Assembly: GCA_934408705.1 (NCBI GenBank) | Contig: CAKRVL010000001.1 | Coordinates: forward strand, 10,571 to 74,570 | Direction of reading: 5' to 3' | DNA length: 64,000 nucleotides | From: an uncultured Blautia sp. | Lineage (GTDB): Bacteria > Bacillota > Clostridia > Lachnospirales > Lachnospiraceae | Shown: one piece after another, positions 8,046 to 16,629 of the stretch | Numbering within the stretch: the stretch's first letter is position 1 | Layout of the letters: each line of letters opens with the position of its first letter | Translations under genes and position numbers: made by a program | Notes under the pieces: model-generated | The model's input: only the letters and a program-made list of their open reading frames with translations | What the model was told of the DNA's origin: nothing | Databases searched by the model: none

Positions 8046-9566
8046 ATGGGTTGTACTACAATTTTAGTTGGAAAAAAAGCGTCTTATGATGGTTCTACCA
8101 TGATTGCCCGAAATGATGATTCCGGTTCCGGACATTACATGCCGAAGAAATTCGTGGTGGTTCATCCAAAGGAGCAGCCGCGGAAATATAAATCCGTGAT
8201 TTCCCATGTGGAAATCCAGCTTCCAGATGATCCAATGCGCTATACATCAGTGCCGAACGCTGTAGATGGTGAAGGAATCTGGGCTGCAAGTGGTGTAAAT
8301 GCGGCAAATGTGGGAATGACTGCTACAGAGACTATCACCTCTAATCCCAGAGTGCTTGGAGCTGATCCTCTGGTTGTTTATCAGCCGGCCAAAGACGGTC
8401 AGGAAGAGGTTGCCGGTGGTATCGGAGAGGAGGATATTGTATCTATTGTCCTTCCATATATTCATAGTGCCCGGGAGGGTGTCACACGACTTGGCAGTAT
8501 TCTGGAGAAATATGGAACCTATGAAATGAACGGAATCGCATTCCAGGATCAGGATGAAATCTGGTGGCTGGAGACCATCGGCGGGCATCACTGGATGGCA
8601 AGAAGAGTCCCGGATGATGCTTATGTAGTAATGCCCAATCAGCTTGGAATTGATGAATTTGACCTGGAGAAGGCCATCTCCGATCAGGATAAATACCAGT
8701 GCTCACGGCAGGAATATGCACAGCTGGAATACATGTGCTCTGCAGATATGAAGGAATTTATTTCAAAAAATCATCTGGATCTGTCCCAGAACGGTATTCT
8801 GAATCCCAGAGATGCATTTGGAAGCCATGATGATTCCGATCATGTTTACAATACGCCCCGCGCATGGTTCATGCTCCGCACCCTGAATCCGAAAACGAAA
8901 ATCTGGGACGGTCCTGATGCTGAATTTACCCCATATTCAGACGATCTGCCGTGGTGCATGATTCCGGAAAAGAAGGTTACGGTAGAGGATGTGAAATATG
9001 TTTTATCTTCACATTATCAGGGAACTCCTTATGATCCCTACGCAACCTATGGCGAGAAAAGCCAGCGTGGAGCAGTTCGTTCTATCGGTGTGAATCGCAC
9101 GGATTTCCTTTCTCTGATCCAGATGCGACCGGATATGGAAAAAGACAGTAATATCCTGGAATGGGTGGCTTTTGCATCCAACGCATTTAATGTGATGGTG
9201 CCATTCTATGCGGCTATTGATATTACACCGGATTATTTTTCCAGCACAACAAAGGAAGTCAGCACTGATAATTTCTACTGGATGAGCCGTATGATAGGCG
9301 CTATGGCAGATGCATCCTACAGAAGCTCTGTTTTCCATATTGAACGTTACCAGGAGCGTGTGATGGCAAAAAGCCACCAGCTGATAGGCAGGTATGATGC
9401 ACTTCTGGAAAAGGAGACTGATGCAGCAAAGAGAATGGCTCTTCGTCAGGAGGCAAATCAGGAAATTGCGGACATGGTAAAGAAAGAGGCTTCTGATACA
9501 CTGGATAAAGTGCTTTATGAGCTGAGCAATCAGATGAAAAATGCTTATTCCAGGTCTGATGCTTAA
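8046..9566 (+). CDS. C69-family dipeptidase
   Basis: 506 aa. The N-terminus MGCTTILVGKKASYDGSTMIARNDDSG matches the C69 (PepD) family, in which a cysteine near the N-terminus becomes the Ntn-type nucleophile after processing. Other conserved segments include DEIWWLETIGGHHWMARRVPDD and GTPYDPYATYG. There is no signal peptide, so it should act in the cytoplasm on dipeptides taken up from the gut. An AGGAGG site lies 9 nt before the ATG. The length matches the family. Confidence 0.93.
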   Translation: MGCTTILVGKKASYDGSTMIARNDDSGSGHYMPKKFVVVHPKEQPRKYKSVISHVEIQLPDDPMRYTSVPNAVDGEGIWAASGVNAANVGMTATETITSNPRVLGADPLVVYQPAKDGQEEVAGGIGEEDIVSIVLPYIHSAREGVTRLGSILEKYGTYEMNGIAFQDQDEIWWLETIGGHHWMARRVPDDAYVVMPNQLGIDEFDLEKAISDQDKYQCSRQEYAQLEYMCSADMKEFISKNHLDLSQNGILNPRDAFGSHDDSDHVYNTPRAWFMLRTLNPKTKIWDGPDAEFTPYSDDLPWCMIPEKKVTVEDVKYVLSSHYQGTPYDPYATYGEKSQRGAVRSIGVNRTDFLSLIQMRPDMEKDSNILEWVAFASNAFNVMVPFYAAIDITPDYFSSTTKEVSTDNFYWMSRMIGAMADASYRSSVFHIERYQERVMAKSHQLIGRYDALLEKETDAAKRMALRQEANQEIADMVKKEASDTLDKVLYELSNQMKNAYSRSDA

Positions 9567-9576
9567 TGGAAATGTA

Positions 9577-9605
9577 TAGACAAAACCAGTTTGATTTACT
9601 ATAAT
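9577..9605 (+). promoter_or_regulatory. Promoter upstream of the HPt gene
   Basis: TAGACA (9577-9582), a 17-nt spacer and a perfect TATAAT (9600-9605) lie between the dipeptidase stop and the HPt gene. Confidence 0.6.
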
Positions 9606-9698
9606 GAAGTGCATGAAGGAATAATTTGTCTTTGCATAGCTCTGGTGATTTTTTTAATATCATAAAGAGCATTGGGACAACTGATTAAGGAGGCTGTA

Positions 9699-10055
9699 AT
9701 GACAGTAAAAGAATGTTACGAAAAGGTAGGCTCCGATTATGAGGGAGTGCTGAAAAGACTGGGAAATGAGGCTCTCGTAAAAAGATTTGCAGTGAAATTT
9801 CTTGCAGATCCCAGTTTCCAGGAGCTGACAGATGGCCTTAGTGCACAGGACGGTGAGAAGGCATTCCGCGCAGCACATACCTTGAAGGGAGTATGCCTGA
9901 ATCTTGGATTCACAGGATTATATAAGGTCAGTGCAGAGCTTACAGAGCTGCTTAGAGGAAGAGACATCACAGGAAGTGGTCCGCTTTATGAACAGGTGAA
10001 AGAGCAGTATATTATTTTGACAGATGCAATTAAAGAGCTGGCAGCAGAGGGCTGA
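9699..10055 (+). CDS. HPt (histidine phosphotransfer) domain protein
   Basis: 118 aa, all helical. The phosphorylation motif AAHTLKGVCLNLGFTGL places the phospho-accepting histidine at residue 60, followed by the conserved Lys-Gly. It consists of the HPt module alone, so it should relay phosphate between a hybrid kinase and a receiver encoded elsewhere; no kinase or response regulator is nearby. The start at 9699 is fixed by AAGGAGG five to six nt upstream. Confidence 0.88.
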   Translation: MTVKECYEKVGSDYEGVLKRLGNEALVKRFAVKFLADPSFQELTDGLSAQDGEKAFRAAHTLKGVCLNLGFTGLYKVSAELTELLRGRDITGSGPLYEQVKEQYIILTDAIKELAAEG

Positions 10056-10111
10056 GGAGAAATCTTCAGCTCTTAAATAACTTATGTTAACCTATCGCAC
10101 AGGAGATAAGC

Positions 10112-10747
10112 ATGACCAACAAAATTGATCGTGAGGATATGCTGGCACTGACCAGAAGGATGAATGTGGCCCGGAGCTCTTTTACCAGGATCGCAGGATG
10201 TTATGTAGACAAAGATGGAGACTTTGATGGCAGCTTTAACGTGAATTTCCTCAAGCTGTCCAATGGGGAAAAGAAGAAAAACATAGAGCTTGCTAAGGCC
10301 GTTCCGTTTGCGGCAACCAATGTGAATCTGAAGCGTTATGAATTCGCAGATGAAGACAGAAGGCCAGGGACAGTATGGCAGCTTTTGATGGCGATACGGG
10401 AGTGCGGACTGAAAAACGATGCGCTGATGGACAGCTTTTATGATCTGGTGATGGAGCATTATAAAAGCCGCCGGGGTTATGCTGTGTATGTTTTTCATGA
10501 CCGGTATGATATTCCGGTGAAAGCTGCAGATAAAGAGCGGCTTTGGGAATCAGATGCGGTTTTTGAATATCTGATCTGCGTGATCTGCCCGTTAGCAGAT
10601 GAATATGAGCCGGGAACTCCGGAGTGTGGTTTCCTTTTCCCTGCCTATACAGATGGAGGCGCGGATCTTAATCATGTGGCAGTATTCCAGGCAGATGCCG
10701 ACAGACCGCACCAGGAATTAATGACAGATATTTTGCGGGTAAAATAA
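10112..10747 (+). CDS. DUF4317-like protein, short form
   Basis: 211 aa, cytoplasmic. The start (NVARSSFTRIAGCYVDKDGD) and the later VVMEH-like helix plus YAVYVFHDRYDIP segment resemble DUF4317 proteins of Firmicutes. As I recall, those are usually longer, so this looks like a family member without the C-terminal part. It is preceded by an AGGAGAT site and followed by a strong terminator, so the end looks genuine and not frameshifted. Function unknown. Confidence 0.65.
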   Translation: MTNKIDREDMLALTRRMNVARSSFTRIAGCYVDKDGDFDGSFNVNFLKLSNGEKKKNIELAKAVPFAATNVNLKRYEFADEDRRPGTVWQLLMAIRECGLKNDALMDSFYDLVMEHYKSRRGYAVYVFHDRYDIPVKAADKERLWESDAVFEYLICVICPLADEYEPGTPECGFLFPAYTDGGADLNHVAVFQADADRPHQELMTDILRVK

Positions 10748-10806
10748 GTGCTCTGATATATCATGCTGAACAACTTGAGTTCAATGATATATTAGAGCAC
10801 TTTTTG
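10747..10806 (+). terminator. Rho-independent terminator
   Basis: AGTGCTCTGATATATCAT pairs with ATGATATATTAGAGCACT (18 bp, one wobble) around a 19-nt loop, followed by TTTTT. It ends the 9699-10747 transcript. Confidence 0.9.
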
Positions 10807-10826
10807 ACCTTTTGACCCTGGTATCA

Positions 10827-11273
10827 TTACACTTTCTCATATTCCCCTATAATTTTCTTCGCCGCTGCATACTTAGTACGCCAGTGGGCAAGCTGCGCCG
10901 GATCCGGTGTGATTGCACATAGTCTTGTCTCATCTGAATTATGGGCAATATCTGCAAGCTTCACCTTCCGCGCCAGCGGACTCTGGCAAAGCTTACGTAT
11001 ATAGTCCAGGTAGTTCTCATCAGGCGTATGTGTTAATAATAGAACCACATCTGTGATTTCCCGGGGGAATTCTGCTTCCAGCTCCTGAAGTGAGAGAGAA
11101 GTATCCTCCAGAACATCATGAAGCAGTGCAATACAGGTGGTGATTTCGTCTGTCATCTGTTCCGCCAGATGTACAGGATGGAAAATATAAGGAATCCCAC
11201 TCTGGTCTGTCTGTCCCAGATGTGCCTTGTATGCTGTTTTAATAGCCTTTATGGTTAAAGGAGTATAAATCAT
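10827..11273 (-). CDS. Small HD-domain hydrolase (RelA/SpoT-type, MESH1-like)
   Basis: 148 aa. The metal-binding HD signature of (p)ppGpp hydrolases is visible: GIPYIFHPVHLAEQM, CIALLHDVLEDT and VKLADIAHNSDE. It lacks synthetase, TGS and ACT domains and is therefore of the small alarmone hydrolase type. It may hydrolyse (p)ppGpp or a related nucleotide; other phosphohydrolase substrates are possible. It begins 3 nt after the stop of the secreted-protein gene and has no clear ribosome site, which suggests translational coupling. Confidence 0.82.
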   Translation of the reverse strand: MIYTPLTIKAIKTAYKAHLGQTDQSGIPYIFHPVHLAEQMTDEITTCIALLHDVLEDTSLSLQELEAEFPREITDVVLLLTHTPDENYLDYIRKLCQSPLARKVKLADIAHNSDETRLCAITPDPAQLAHWRTKYAAAKKIIGEYEKV

Positions 11274-11276
11274 AGT

Positions 11277-12008
11277 TTATTCTGCAGCAGCAGCCTCCGT
11301 ATCAGTATTCAATGGAGTGAAAGCTGCCAGGATTTCATCTGCTTCTGCTGTAGTGTCGGTGGTGTAGGATAAAATAATGGAGACAAACTTTCCTCCCTGT
11401 TTGCGGGTACAGTATTTCTGAAGAATTTCATAATCATTGATCGTTACACTTGTTCCCATGACGCGGAAATCCTGTCCGGCGATCTGGGTATCTGTGACTT
11501 CGGAATAGGTATAACCCATCTGGGTAGCATCCAGCATCTGTTGCGCAGCGAGAAAATACTGGTCAACAGTCATATTCTCCAATGCAGCGTCCTCTACAAC
11601 CACAGAAACATTGGGAAAACCGGAGATAGAAGATGCCATCATCTCATAAACAGTACCGGACAAAGCGTTCTCACTAAGTTCTGCTCCGGAAGCTTCCTCC
11701 AGAGTGCTCTGTCCCTGCTGCATAACGGACTGAAGCTCCTCCTCTGTATTCATAACAACTGTTTCCGGGGGAGTAAATTTCAGATTCAGCCATGCGCTTT
11801 GAAAATCGGTGTCTGAGATGGTGCCTTTTTCATAAGGGGTATCCTGAGACGCATCGTCAGAGGAAGAAGCACCGTCAGAAGAAGTGTCAGCTGTGCCCTG
11901 CTCATCAGTGGTCTGCGCTGTATCTTCCGCAAGCACTGACATGACCGGCATCGTACAAAGGGAAAATGCCAGCATAGCCGGTATTAATAAACTATTTTTT
12001 CTACGCAT
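11277..12008 (-). CDS. Secreted protein of unknown function
   Basis: 243 aa. A clear signal peptide (MRRKNSLLIPAMLAFSLCTMPVMSVLAEDT) with an AxA-like cleavage region and no lipobox cysteine is followed by a Ser/Thr/Asp-rich linker to about residue 60. The remainder is a folded domain of alternating strands and helices (VSVVVEDAALENMTVDQYF, FVSIILSYTTDTTAEADEILAAF) reminiscent of PsbP/DcrB-like lipoprotein domains. That comparison is only by pattern. It shares a transcript with the HD hydrolase downstream. Confidence 0.75.
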   Translation of the reverse strand: MRRKNSLLIPAMLAFSLCTMPVMSVLAEDTAQTTDEQGTADTSSDGASSSDDASQDTPYEKGTISDTDFQSAWLNLKFTPPETVVMNTEEELQSVMQQGQSTLEEASGAELSENALSGTVYEMMASSISGFPNVSVVVEDAALENMTVDQYFLAAQQMLDATQMGYTYSEVTDTQIAGQDFRVMGTSVTINDYEILQKYCTRKQGGKFVSIILSYTTDTTAEADEILAAFTPLNTDTEAAAAE

Positions 12009-12077
12009 AAATATGATATCCTCCTGGGAAATTGATTGCCTGTCACCTTTATATTATAGCAAACATACGCAAGTTTT

Positions 12078-12245
12078 CCTAGAGCCTGTTTGAAAAATCA
12101 TTCCTGCAATCTGCACGCCCCACTTTGTGGTATATTTCACCCGAATTCGGTTGTCGTAGCCCGCTACGACGCCCTCATCCGGGCAAAATCTCCCACAAAT
12201 TGTGACGCACATCTTGCAGAAAGCCTTTTTCAAACACGCTCTAGG
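12078..12245. repeat. 168-bp palindromic intergenic element with 20-bp terminal inverted repeats
   Basis: CCTAGAGCCTGTTTGAAAAA at 12078-12097 is the reverse complement of 12226-12245 with one mismatch. Inside are nested inverted repeats: CTGCAA/TTGCAG, CCCG/CGGG and the hairpin GTCGTAG-CCCG-CTACGAC. It has the look of a MITE-like or REP-like element. The open frame on the minus strand across it is a by-product of its composition. Confidence 0.75.
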
Positions 12246-12349
12246 TGCAAACGTGAGAAAAAAATATGAAAAAACTATGAAAAAACTATGAAAGTGACGA
12301 CTGGTGGACAATTGCAGGTCGATTGCAGTTCCTGATTTCTCCCGGACGG

Positions 12350-12378
12350 TTGCGTTTCCATGTATATTTCGCTATAAT
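12350..12378 (+). promoter_or_regulatory. Promoter of the glycan locus (first gene)
   Basis: TTGCGT (12350-12355), a 17-nt spacer and TATAAT (12373-12378), located 65 nt before the first glycosyltransferase gene. Confidence 0.65.
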
Positions 12379-12443
12379 AGAAACCAAAGACTCAAAAGAC
12401 AAAAATTTACGAATAAAAAACTTATAATACAAGGAGTTTTTAT

Positions 12444-13649
12444 ATGAGCTTTTGGAATACGCTGAAACAGAAACTACGAAGCCTGGTTCCGGTAAGTCGC
12501 ACTTATATGGATAATAAGCTTCGTGAATTAGAAAAAGAGAATAAACGTCAGGAGAAGATCCTTTCAGAGATTCAGAAAAACAGTCAGTCTATGCTGGAGC
12601 TGAAGGACTATGTGACGAAGGAGCTACGACGCCGGGATGACTGGGGCAAGCGTGCAGCCCAGGTGCAGCGTGAGGCAGAGGAACGCCAGATCTGGGTGAT
12701 CAAGTGCCCTGCACCAGAGGAGAAGAAGGTCCGCTGGGGTGACTATGCCTACGCAGTGGCTTTGAAGCGCTACCTGGACCGAATGGGAATCTACACCATA
12801 ATTGATCTTCGTGAGGACTGGGACTGTGAGGTTAACGCTGACGTAGTGCTGGTGCTCCGTGGCTGTGAATTTTACCGCCCGGACCGCCGGAATGCCAAAT
12901 GCATCTATATTATGTGGAACATCAGCCATCCGGAAATGGTCACCACAGAAGAATATCAGCTTTACGATATCATATGTGTAGGCTCTCGTCATTATGCGAA
13001 GGAGCTGGGGGATAAGCTGACTATTCCGGTTTATCCGCTGCTCCAGTGCACAGATACACAGCTTTTTTACCCGGATCAGGAATCTGAGGGAAAACGCGGA
13101 AAGGATTATCTGTTTATCGGTAATTCCCGCGGTGTGGCTCGCCCCTGCGTATTGTGGGCTGCCCAGGATAAGCTTCCTCTGAAAATCTGGGGAGCAGGCT
13201 GGAAAGCTATGTTAGGTCCGGACAAAAACATGGTACAGGATGTTTTTATTGAAAACAGTGAAATTCCGGCACTTTACCGCAGCGCCCGTGTTACTCTCAA
13301 TGACCATTGGAAGGATATGCTGGACTATCAGTTTGTAAATAATCGCATTTTTGACGCTCTGGCATGCGGGCTTCCGGTAATATCAGACTGCTGCGACGAG
13401 CTTCGGGAGATTTTCCCGGAAGCAGTGCTGTATTACAGCAATAAGGAAGAATTTGAGAACTGCGTGAAAGAGATAGAGAATAACTACGCAGAGGTAAAGG
13501 CAAGAGTAGACGCTCAGTGGCCTGTGATACAGGAGAAATATTCCTTTGAGGCAAGAGCAAGAGAATTGGTGGAAATGGTGGAGGAATATCGTAGTAATGG
13601 CTTCAATGAAAACAATATCAAAAATTCTGATCATTATTCCAGCCTATAA
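12444..13649 (+). CDS. CgeB-like GT-B glycosyltransferase
   Basis: 401 aa. The N-terminal 75 residues form a coiled coil (DNKLRELEKENKRQEKILSEIQKN). The rest resembles the CgeB/Glyco_trans_1_2 group: KCIYIMWNISHPEMV, GKDYLFIGNSRG, and near the end NRIFDALACGLPVISDCCDELREIF, the nucleotide-sugar-binding region of GT-B enzymes. It probably adds a sugar in the cytoplasm during surface glycan assembly. It opens the locus behind its own promoter, and an AAGGAG site precedes the ATG. The next gene starts inside its 3' end (53 nt overlap). Confidence 0.8.
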   Translation: MSFWNTLKQKLRSLVPVSRTYMDNKLRELEKENKRQEKILSEIQKNSQSMLELKDYVTKELRRRDDWGKRAAQVQREAEERQIWVIKCPAPEEKKVRWGDYAYAVALKRYLDRMGIYTIIDLREDWDCEVNADVVLVLRGCEFYRPDRRNAKCIYIMWNISHPEMVTTEEYQLYDIICVGSRHYAKELGDKLTIPVYPLLQCTDTQLFYPDQESEGKRGKDYLFIGNSRGVARPCVLWAAQDKLPLKIWGAGWKAMLGPDKNMVQDVFIENSEIPALYRSARVTLNDHWKDMLDYQFVNNRIFDALACGLPVISDCCDELREIFPEAVLYYSNKEEFENCVKEIENNYAEVKARVDAQWPVIQEKYSFEARARELVEMVEEYRSNGFNENNIKNSDHYSSL

Positions 13650-14325
13650 TGAGGCTGGCTGTATAGAGAAAGTAGTAGATAACCTGGAAAAAAATTATCC
13701 CCAGTACGATTACGTGATAATTAACGATGGTTCTACTGACGATACCCGCAAAATCTGCGCCCGCCGGGGCTATAATTTTATGGATCTGCCTGTGAATACA
13801 GGGCTCTCCGGGGCTATTAAAAGCGGCATGCGTTACGCCAACTATTACGGCTATGACTATGTTCTCCAGCTGGATGGTGATGGTCAGCACGATCCCAAGT
13901 ACATAGAAGACATGATCACCGAGATGGAACGGACCGGATGCGATATTGTGATCGGATCAAGGTTTAAGACACAGCGGAAACCCTTTAATTCCAGGATGAT
14001 TGGAAGCCAGCTGCTTACCTATGCGATTATGTTAACAACAAAGGGGAAATATATCGGAGATGTAACTTCGGGAATGCGTCTTTTTAATAAAAAAATGATC
14101 AAACGCTTCGGTTACGACATTAATTACAGCCCTGAACCGGATACACTGGCATATCTTTTGAATTGCGGTGTGAAAATTGAGGAAGTACAGGTGGAAATGC
14201 ATGAGAGAATTGCCGGCACCAGCTATCTGGACTTTAAGAACTCCATCTGGTATATGTTGAAAATGTTTTTTTCCATTTTCATTTTCCAGTGGGTGCGTAA
14301 ACGAGAGAAAGGAGACAAGAAATGA
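13597..14325 (+). CDS. GT2 glycosyltransferase (polyprenyl-phosphate type)
   Basis: 242 aa, a GT-A fold: IIIPAYNEAGCIEKVV, IINDGSTDDT, LQLDGDGQHDP (the metal-binding DxD equivalent) and the SGMRLF loop. The C-terminus is hydrophobic with a basic tail. Such enzymes transfer sugars to polyprenyl phosphate at the membrane. It overlaps the next gene, DUF2304, by 4 nt (ATGA), and this GT2-DUF2304 pairing recurs at 27.9 kb. ATG 13597 follows GTGGAGGA; ATG 13606 is an alternative. Confidence 0.88.
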   Translation: MASMKTISKILIIIPAYNEAGCIEKVVDNLEKNYPQYDYVIINDGSTDDTRKICARRGYNFMDLPVNTGLSGAIKSGMRYANYYGYDYVLQLDGDGQHDPKYIEDMITEMERTGCDIVIGSRFKTQRKPFNSRMIGSQLLTYAIMLTTKGKYIGDVTSGMRLFNKKMIKRFGYDINYSPEPDTLAYLLNCGVKIEEVQVEMHERIAGTSYLDFKNSIWYMLKMFFSIFIFQWVRKREKGDKK

Positions 14326-14756
14326 GTGACACACTGAAAGCCTTACTTGTCGTTGCTTCAATCCTGACAGTTGCCTGGATTCTCCGGAAAATCAGGAAAA
14401 ATAAAGTGAAAATGGAAGATGCTATCTTCTGGATCTTTTTTGCAGGAATCTTGCTTTTACTGGCTATTTTTCCGGAAATCTCCTATGAGCTTTGCCGGAT
14501 TTTTGGAATTATGTCACCTAGTAATCTGGTGTTCCTGGTGATTATATTCCTGCTTGTTGAGAAAATATTTACATTATCCATTATCGTTTCCCAGCTGGAG
14601 GACAAAATCGGAGTATTATCCGCAGAGGTTGCACTTCGTTCTAAGGCTGAGAATAAGAAGATTGATAAAGTAGATGAAAAAGAAAACTTGTTAGAGCAGG
14701 AAGAGGCAGAAAAACAGGAAATTGCGTCCGAAATCAGAATGGGAGAAGGAAAATAA
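14322..14756 (+). CDS. DUF2304 small membrane protein
   Basis: 144 aa. Three hydrophobic stretches (LKALLVVASILTVAWIL, AIFWIFFAGILLLLAIF, LVFLVIIFLLVEKIFTLSIIV) and the arrangement around PEISYELCRIFGIMSPSNLVF match DUF2304. The C-terminal third is charged and likely a cytoplasmic helix. The family is regularly found beside polyprenyl-phosphate GT2 genes, as here, and is presumed to help membrane transfer or flipping of the lipid-linked sugar. Its role is not established. Confidence 0.85.
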   Translation: MSDTLKALLVVASILTVAWILRKIRKNKVKMEDAIFWIFFAGILLLLAIFPEISYELCRIFGIMSPSNLVFLVIIFLLVEKIFTLSIIVSQLEDKIGVLSAEVALRSKAENKKIDKVDEKENLLEQEEAEKQEIASEIRMGEGK

Positions 14757-14757
14757 T

Positions 14758-15558
14758 TTGGAAATCAATCAAACAGAACTTCATACATTTGCTGTGTGTG
14801 CATATGGGGAAAGCCCTTATCTGGAAGAATGCGTACAGTCCCTTTTGATGCAAAAGGTGAGAACAAGTATTTTGATCGCGACTTCCACACCTAATTCCCA
14901 TATTGCTGGAATTGCTGATAAATATGGGATCCCGGTATATATAAATCAGGGAGAAAAGGGACTGGCAGGGGATTGGAACTTTGCTTACAGCTGTGCCAAT
15001 ACTCCGTTTGTAACACTTGCTCATCAGGATGACAAATATTATGTAAACTATACGAAGGATGTCTTGGCAGTAGCAAAGAAATGCCATCGTCCTCTTATTA
15101 TATTTACAGATTATAACGAACTTCGAAATGGAAAGACGGTAACATCTAACCGGCTTCTGAAGGTGAAGCGCCTTTTACTGACTCCATTGAAATTATCTGT
15201 TTTCTGGAAAAGTCGTTTTATCCGAAGAAGAATTCTTTCGATAGGCTCTGCAATCTGTTGCCCGACAGTAACCCTTGCCAAAGAGAACCTGGATGGTTTC
15301 GCATTCAAAAACAACATGAAAAGTAACATCGACTGGCAGGCATGGGAAGAGCTTTCACGCCGAAAAGGAGAATTCGCTTACACCGCTAAGCCAGGAATGG
15401 AGCACCGTATTCATCAGGAATCTACCACTTCAGAATTATTGGAAGAGAATGGAAGAAGAGAAGAAGATATCTATATGTTCCGCAAATTCTGGCCCGGCTG
15501 GGTGGCGAAAGGGATTGAGATGGTCTATCAGAGTGGGGAGAAGTCGAATGAGGTGTGA
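14758..15558 (+). CDS. GT2-like glycosyltransferase with TTG start
   Basis: About 266 aa. FAVCAYGESPYLEECVQSLLMQ is the GT2 nucleotide-binding start and LAHQDDKYY the DDx metal site; the C-terminal part holds the acceptor region with a WQAWEEL segment. I place the start at TTG 14758, one base after the DUF2304 stop, because GAGAAGGA lies about 8 nt upstream; the frame is also open from a TTG at 14722. It is the last gene before the composition changes to AT-rich. Confidence 0.78.
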   Translation: MEINQTELHTFAVCAYGESPYLEECVQSLLMQKVRTSILIATSTPNSHIAGIADKYGIPVYINQGEKGLAGDWNFAYSCANTPFVTLAHQDDKYYVNYTKDVLAVAKKCHRPLIIFTDYNELRNGKTVTSNRLLKVKRLLLTPLKLSVFWKSRFIRRRILSIGSAICCPTVTLAKENLDGFAFKNNMKSNIDWQAWEELSRRKGEFAYTAKPGMEHRIHQESTTSELLEENGRREEDIYMFRKFWPGWVAKGIEMVYQSGEKSNEV

Positions 15559-15576
15559 AGAAAATGCTTATGGTTT

Positions 15577-15605
15577 TTGGATGGTAAAATAATAGGCATT
15601 ATGAT
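15577..15605 (+). promoter_or_regulatory. Promoter at the start of the AT-rich part
   Basis: TTGGAT (15577-15582), 17-nt spacer, TATGAT (15600-15605), 37 nt before the GT8 gene. Confidence 0.5.
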
Positions 15606-15642
15606 ACAATAAAATGGAATATGCGATTGAAAGAGGATATCT

Positions 15643-16617
15643 ATGAACATTGTATATATTGCGACTGATTCTTATATATCATTACTTGGAATTTCCATTA
15701 ATTCTATTATAATGAATCGAAAAAGTGAAAAAATAAACCTGTATGTTTGTTCACCTGATTTGACTGAAGAACATAAAGAACAGTTAGAAGATATTGTTAT
15801 CCCATATGGTGGAGAAATTTCTTTCCTCGATGTATCGGACTACTTAAATAATTTTAGAATTCAAGTGAATACATCAGGATTTCATCCTATTGTTTTGGCA
15901 AGATTGTTTCTTGCGTCCTATTTGCCAGAGAATGTAGATAAAGTGCTCTATTTGGATTGTGATGTTGTGGCGAATGGAGATTTATGGAAATTGGAAGCAA
16001 CGCAGCTAGAAGGAAAAGCGTTTGCAGCTGTACCTGAATTGTGTATGCCAGAACGACAGAAGGTACAAATTGGACTTGAAAAAGATGATATTTATTTTAA
16101 TTGTGGAGTAATGTTGATCAATCTTGCTTATTGGCGTAAAAGAAAGCTTTCAGAACAGTTTCTTGAGTATTTTATAAAACAGAACGGAAAGCTTCTTTAT
16201 AATGATCAGGACATTTTGAACCATTGTTGTAAAGGAGCAATTGGTAAACTTTCACATACTTACAATTATAATCCGGCATTGTATTATTTTCCCAGATATT
16301 TTATCCGAAGTTATCAGCCGGAGTATTACTGTGCAAGTTCAAAAGTGTATAAATCAATTCGTCAAAAACCGGTGTTAATACATTTTATGGGAGAAGAACG
16401 TCCCTGGGTTCATGGGAACTACAGTCCCTACCAGGGGGTATTCGAAAAATATAAGTTGAATTCTCCGTGGAAAGATATGCCATTAACCTATGGAAAGGAG
16501 AAGGTCCTTTTCTGCTATCATATCTTAAACTGTATTACAAGAGTGTTTCCATGGTTTAGAAAATGGTTTACACAGCTGATTGGAATTTATTATTACCAAT
16601 TAGTAAAGAAAGAGTAG
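15643..16617 (+). CDS. GT8-family glycosyltransferase
   Basis: 324 aa. MNIVYIATDSYISLLGISINSI is the donor-binding start of family GT8 (LgtC/glycogenin type), VLYLDCDVVANGDL carries the DxD metal site, and the C-terminal LIHFMGEERPW matches the conserved HxxG region. It should transfer galactose or glucose from a UDP-sugar with retention of configuration. The tail is hydrophobic-basic and may touch the membrane. It begins the AT-rich run of the locus behind its own promoter. Confidence 0.9.
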   Translation: MNIVYIATDSYISLLGISINSIIMNRKSEKINLYVCSPDLTEEHKEQLEDIVIPYGGEISFLDVSDYLNNFRIQVNTSGFHPIVLARLFLASYLPENVDKVLYLDCDVVANGDLWKLEATQLEGKAFAAVPELCMPERQKVQIGLEKDDIYFNCGVMLINLAYWRKRKLSEQFLEYFIKQNGKLLYNDQDILNHCCKGAIGKLSHTYNYNPALYYFPRYFIRSYQPEYYCASSKVYKSIRQKPVLIHFMGEERPWVHGNYSPYQGVFEKYKLNSPWKDMPLTYGKEKVLFCYHILNCITRVFPWFRKWFTQLIGIYYYQLVKKE

Positions 16618-16629
16618 GTAAGGTGAAGA

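Noticed and set aside
12054-12311. 85-codon open frame on the minus strand over the palindromic element
   Set aside because: It lies across the 168-bp inverted-repeat element; its codons follow from the repeat and no ribosome site precedes it.
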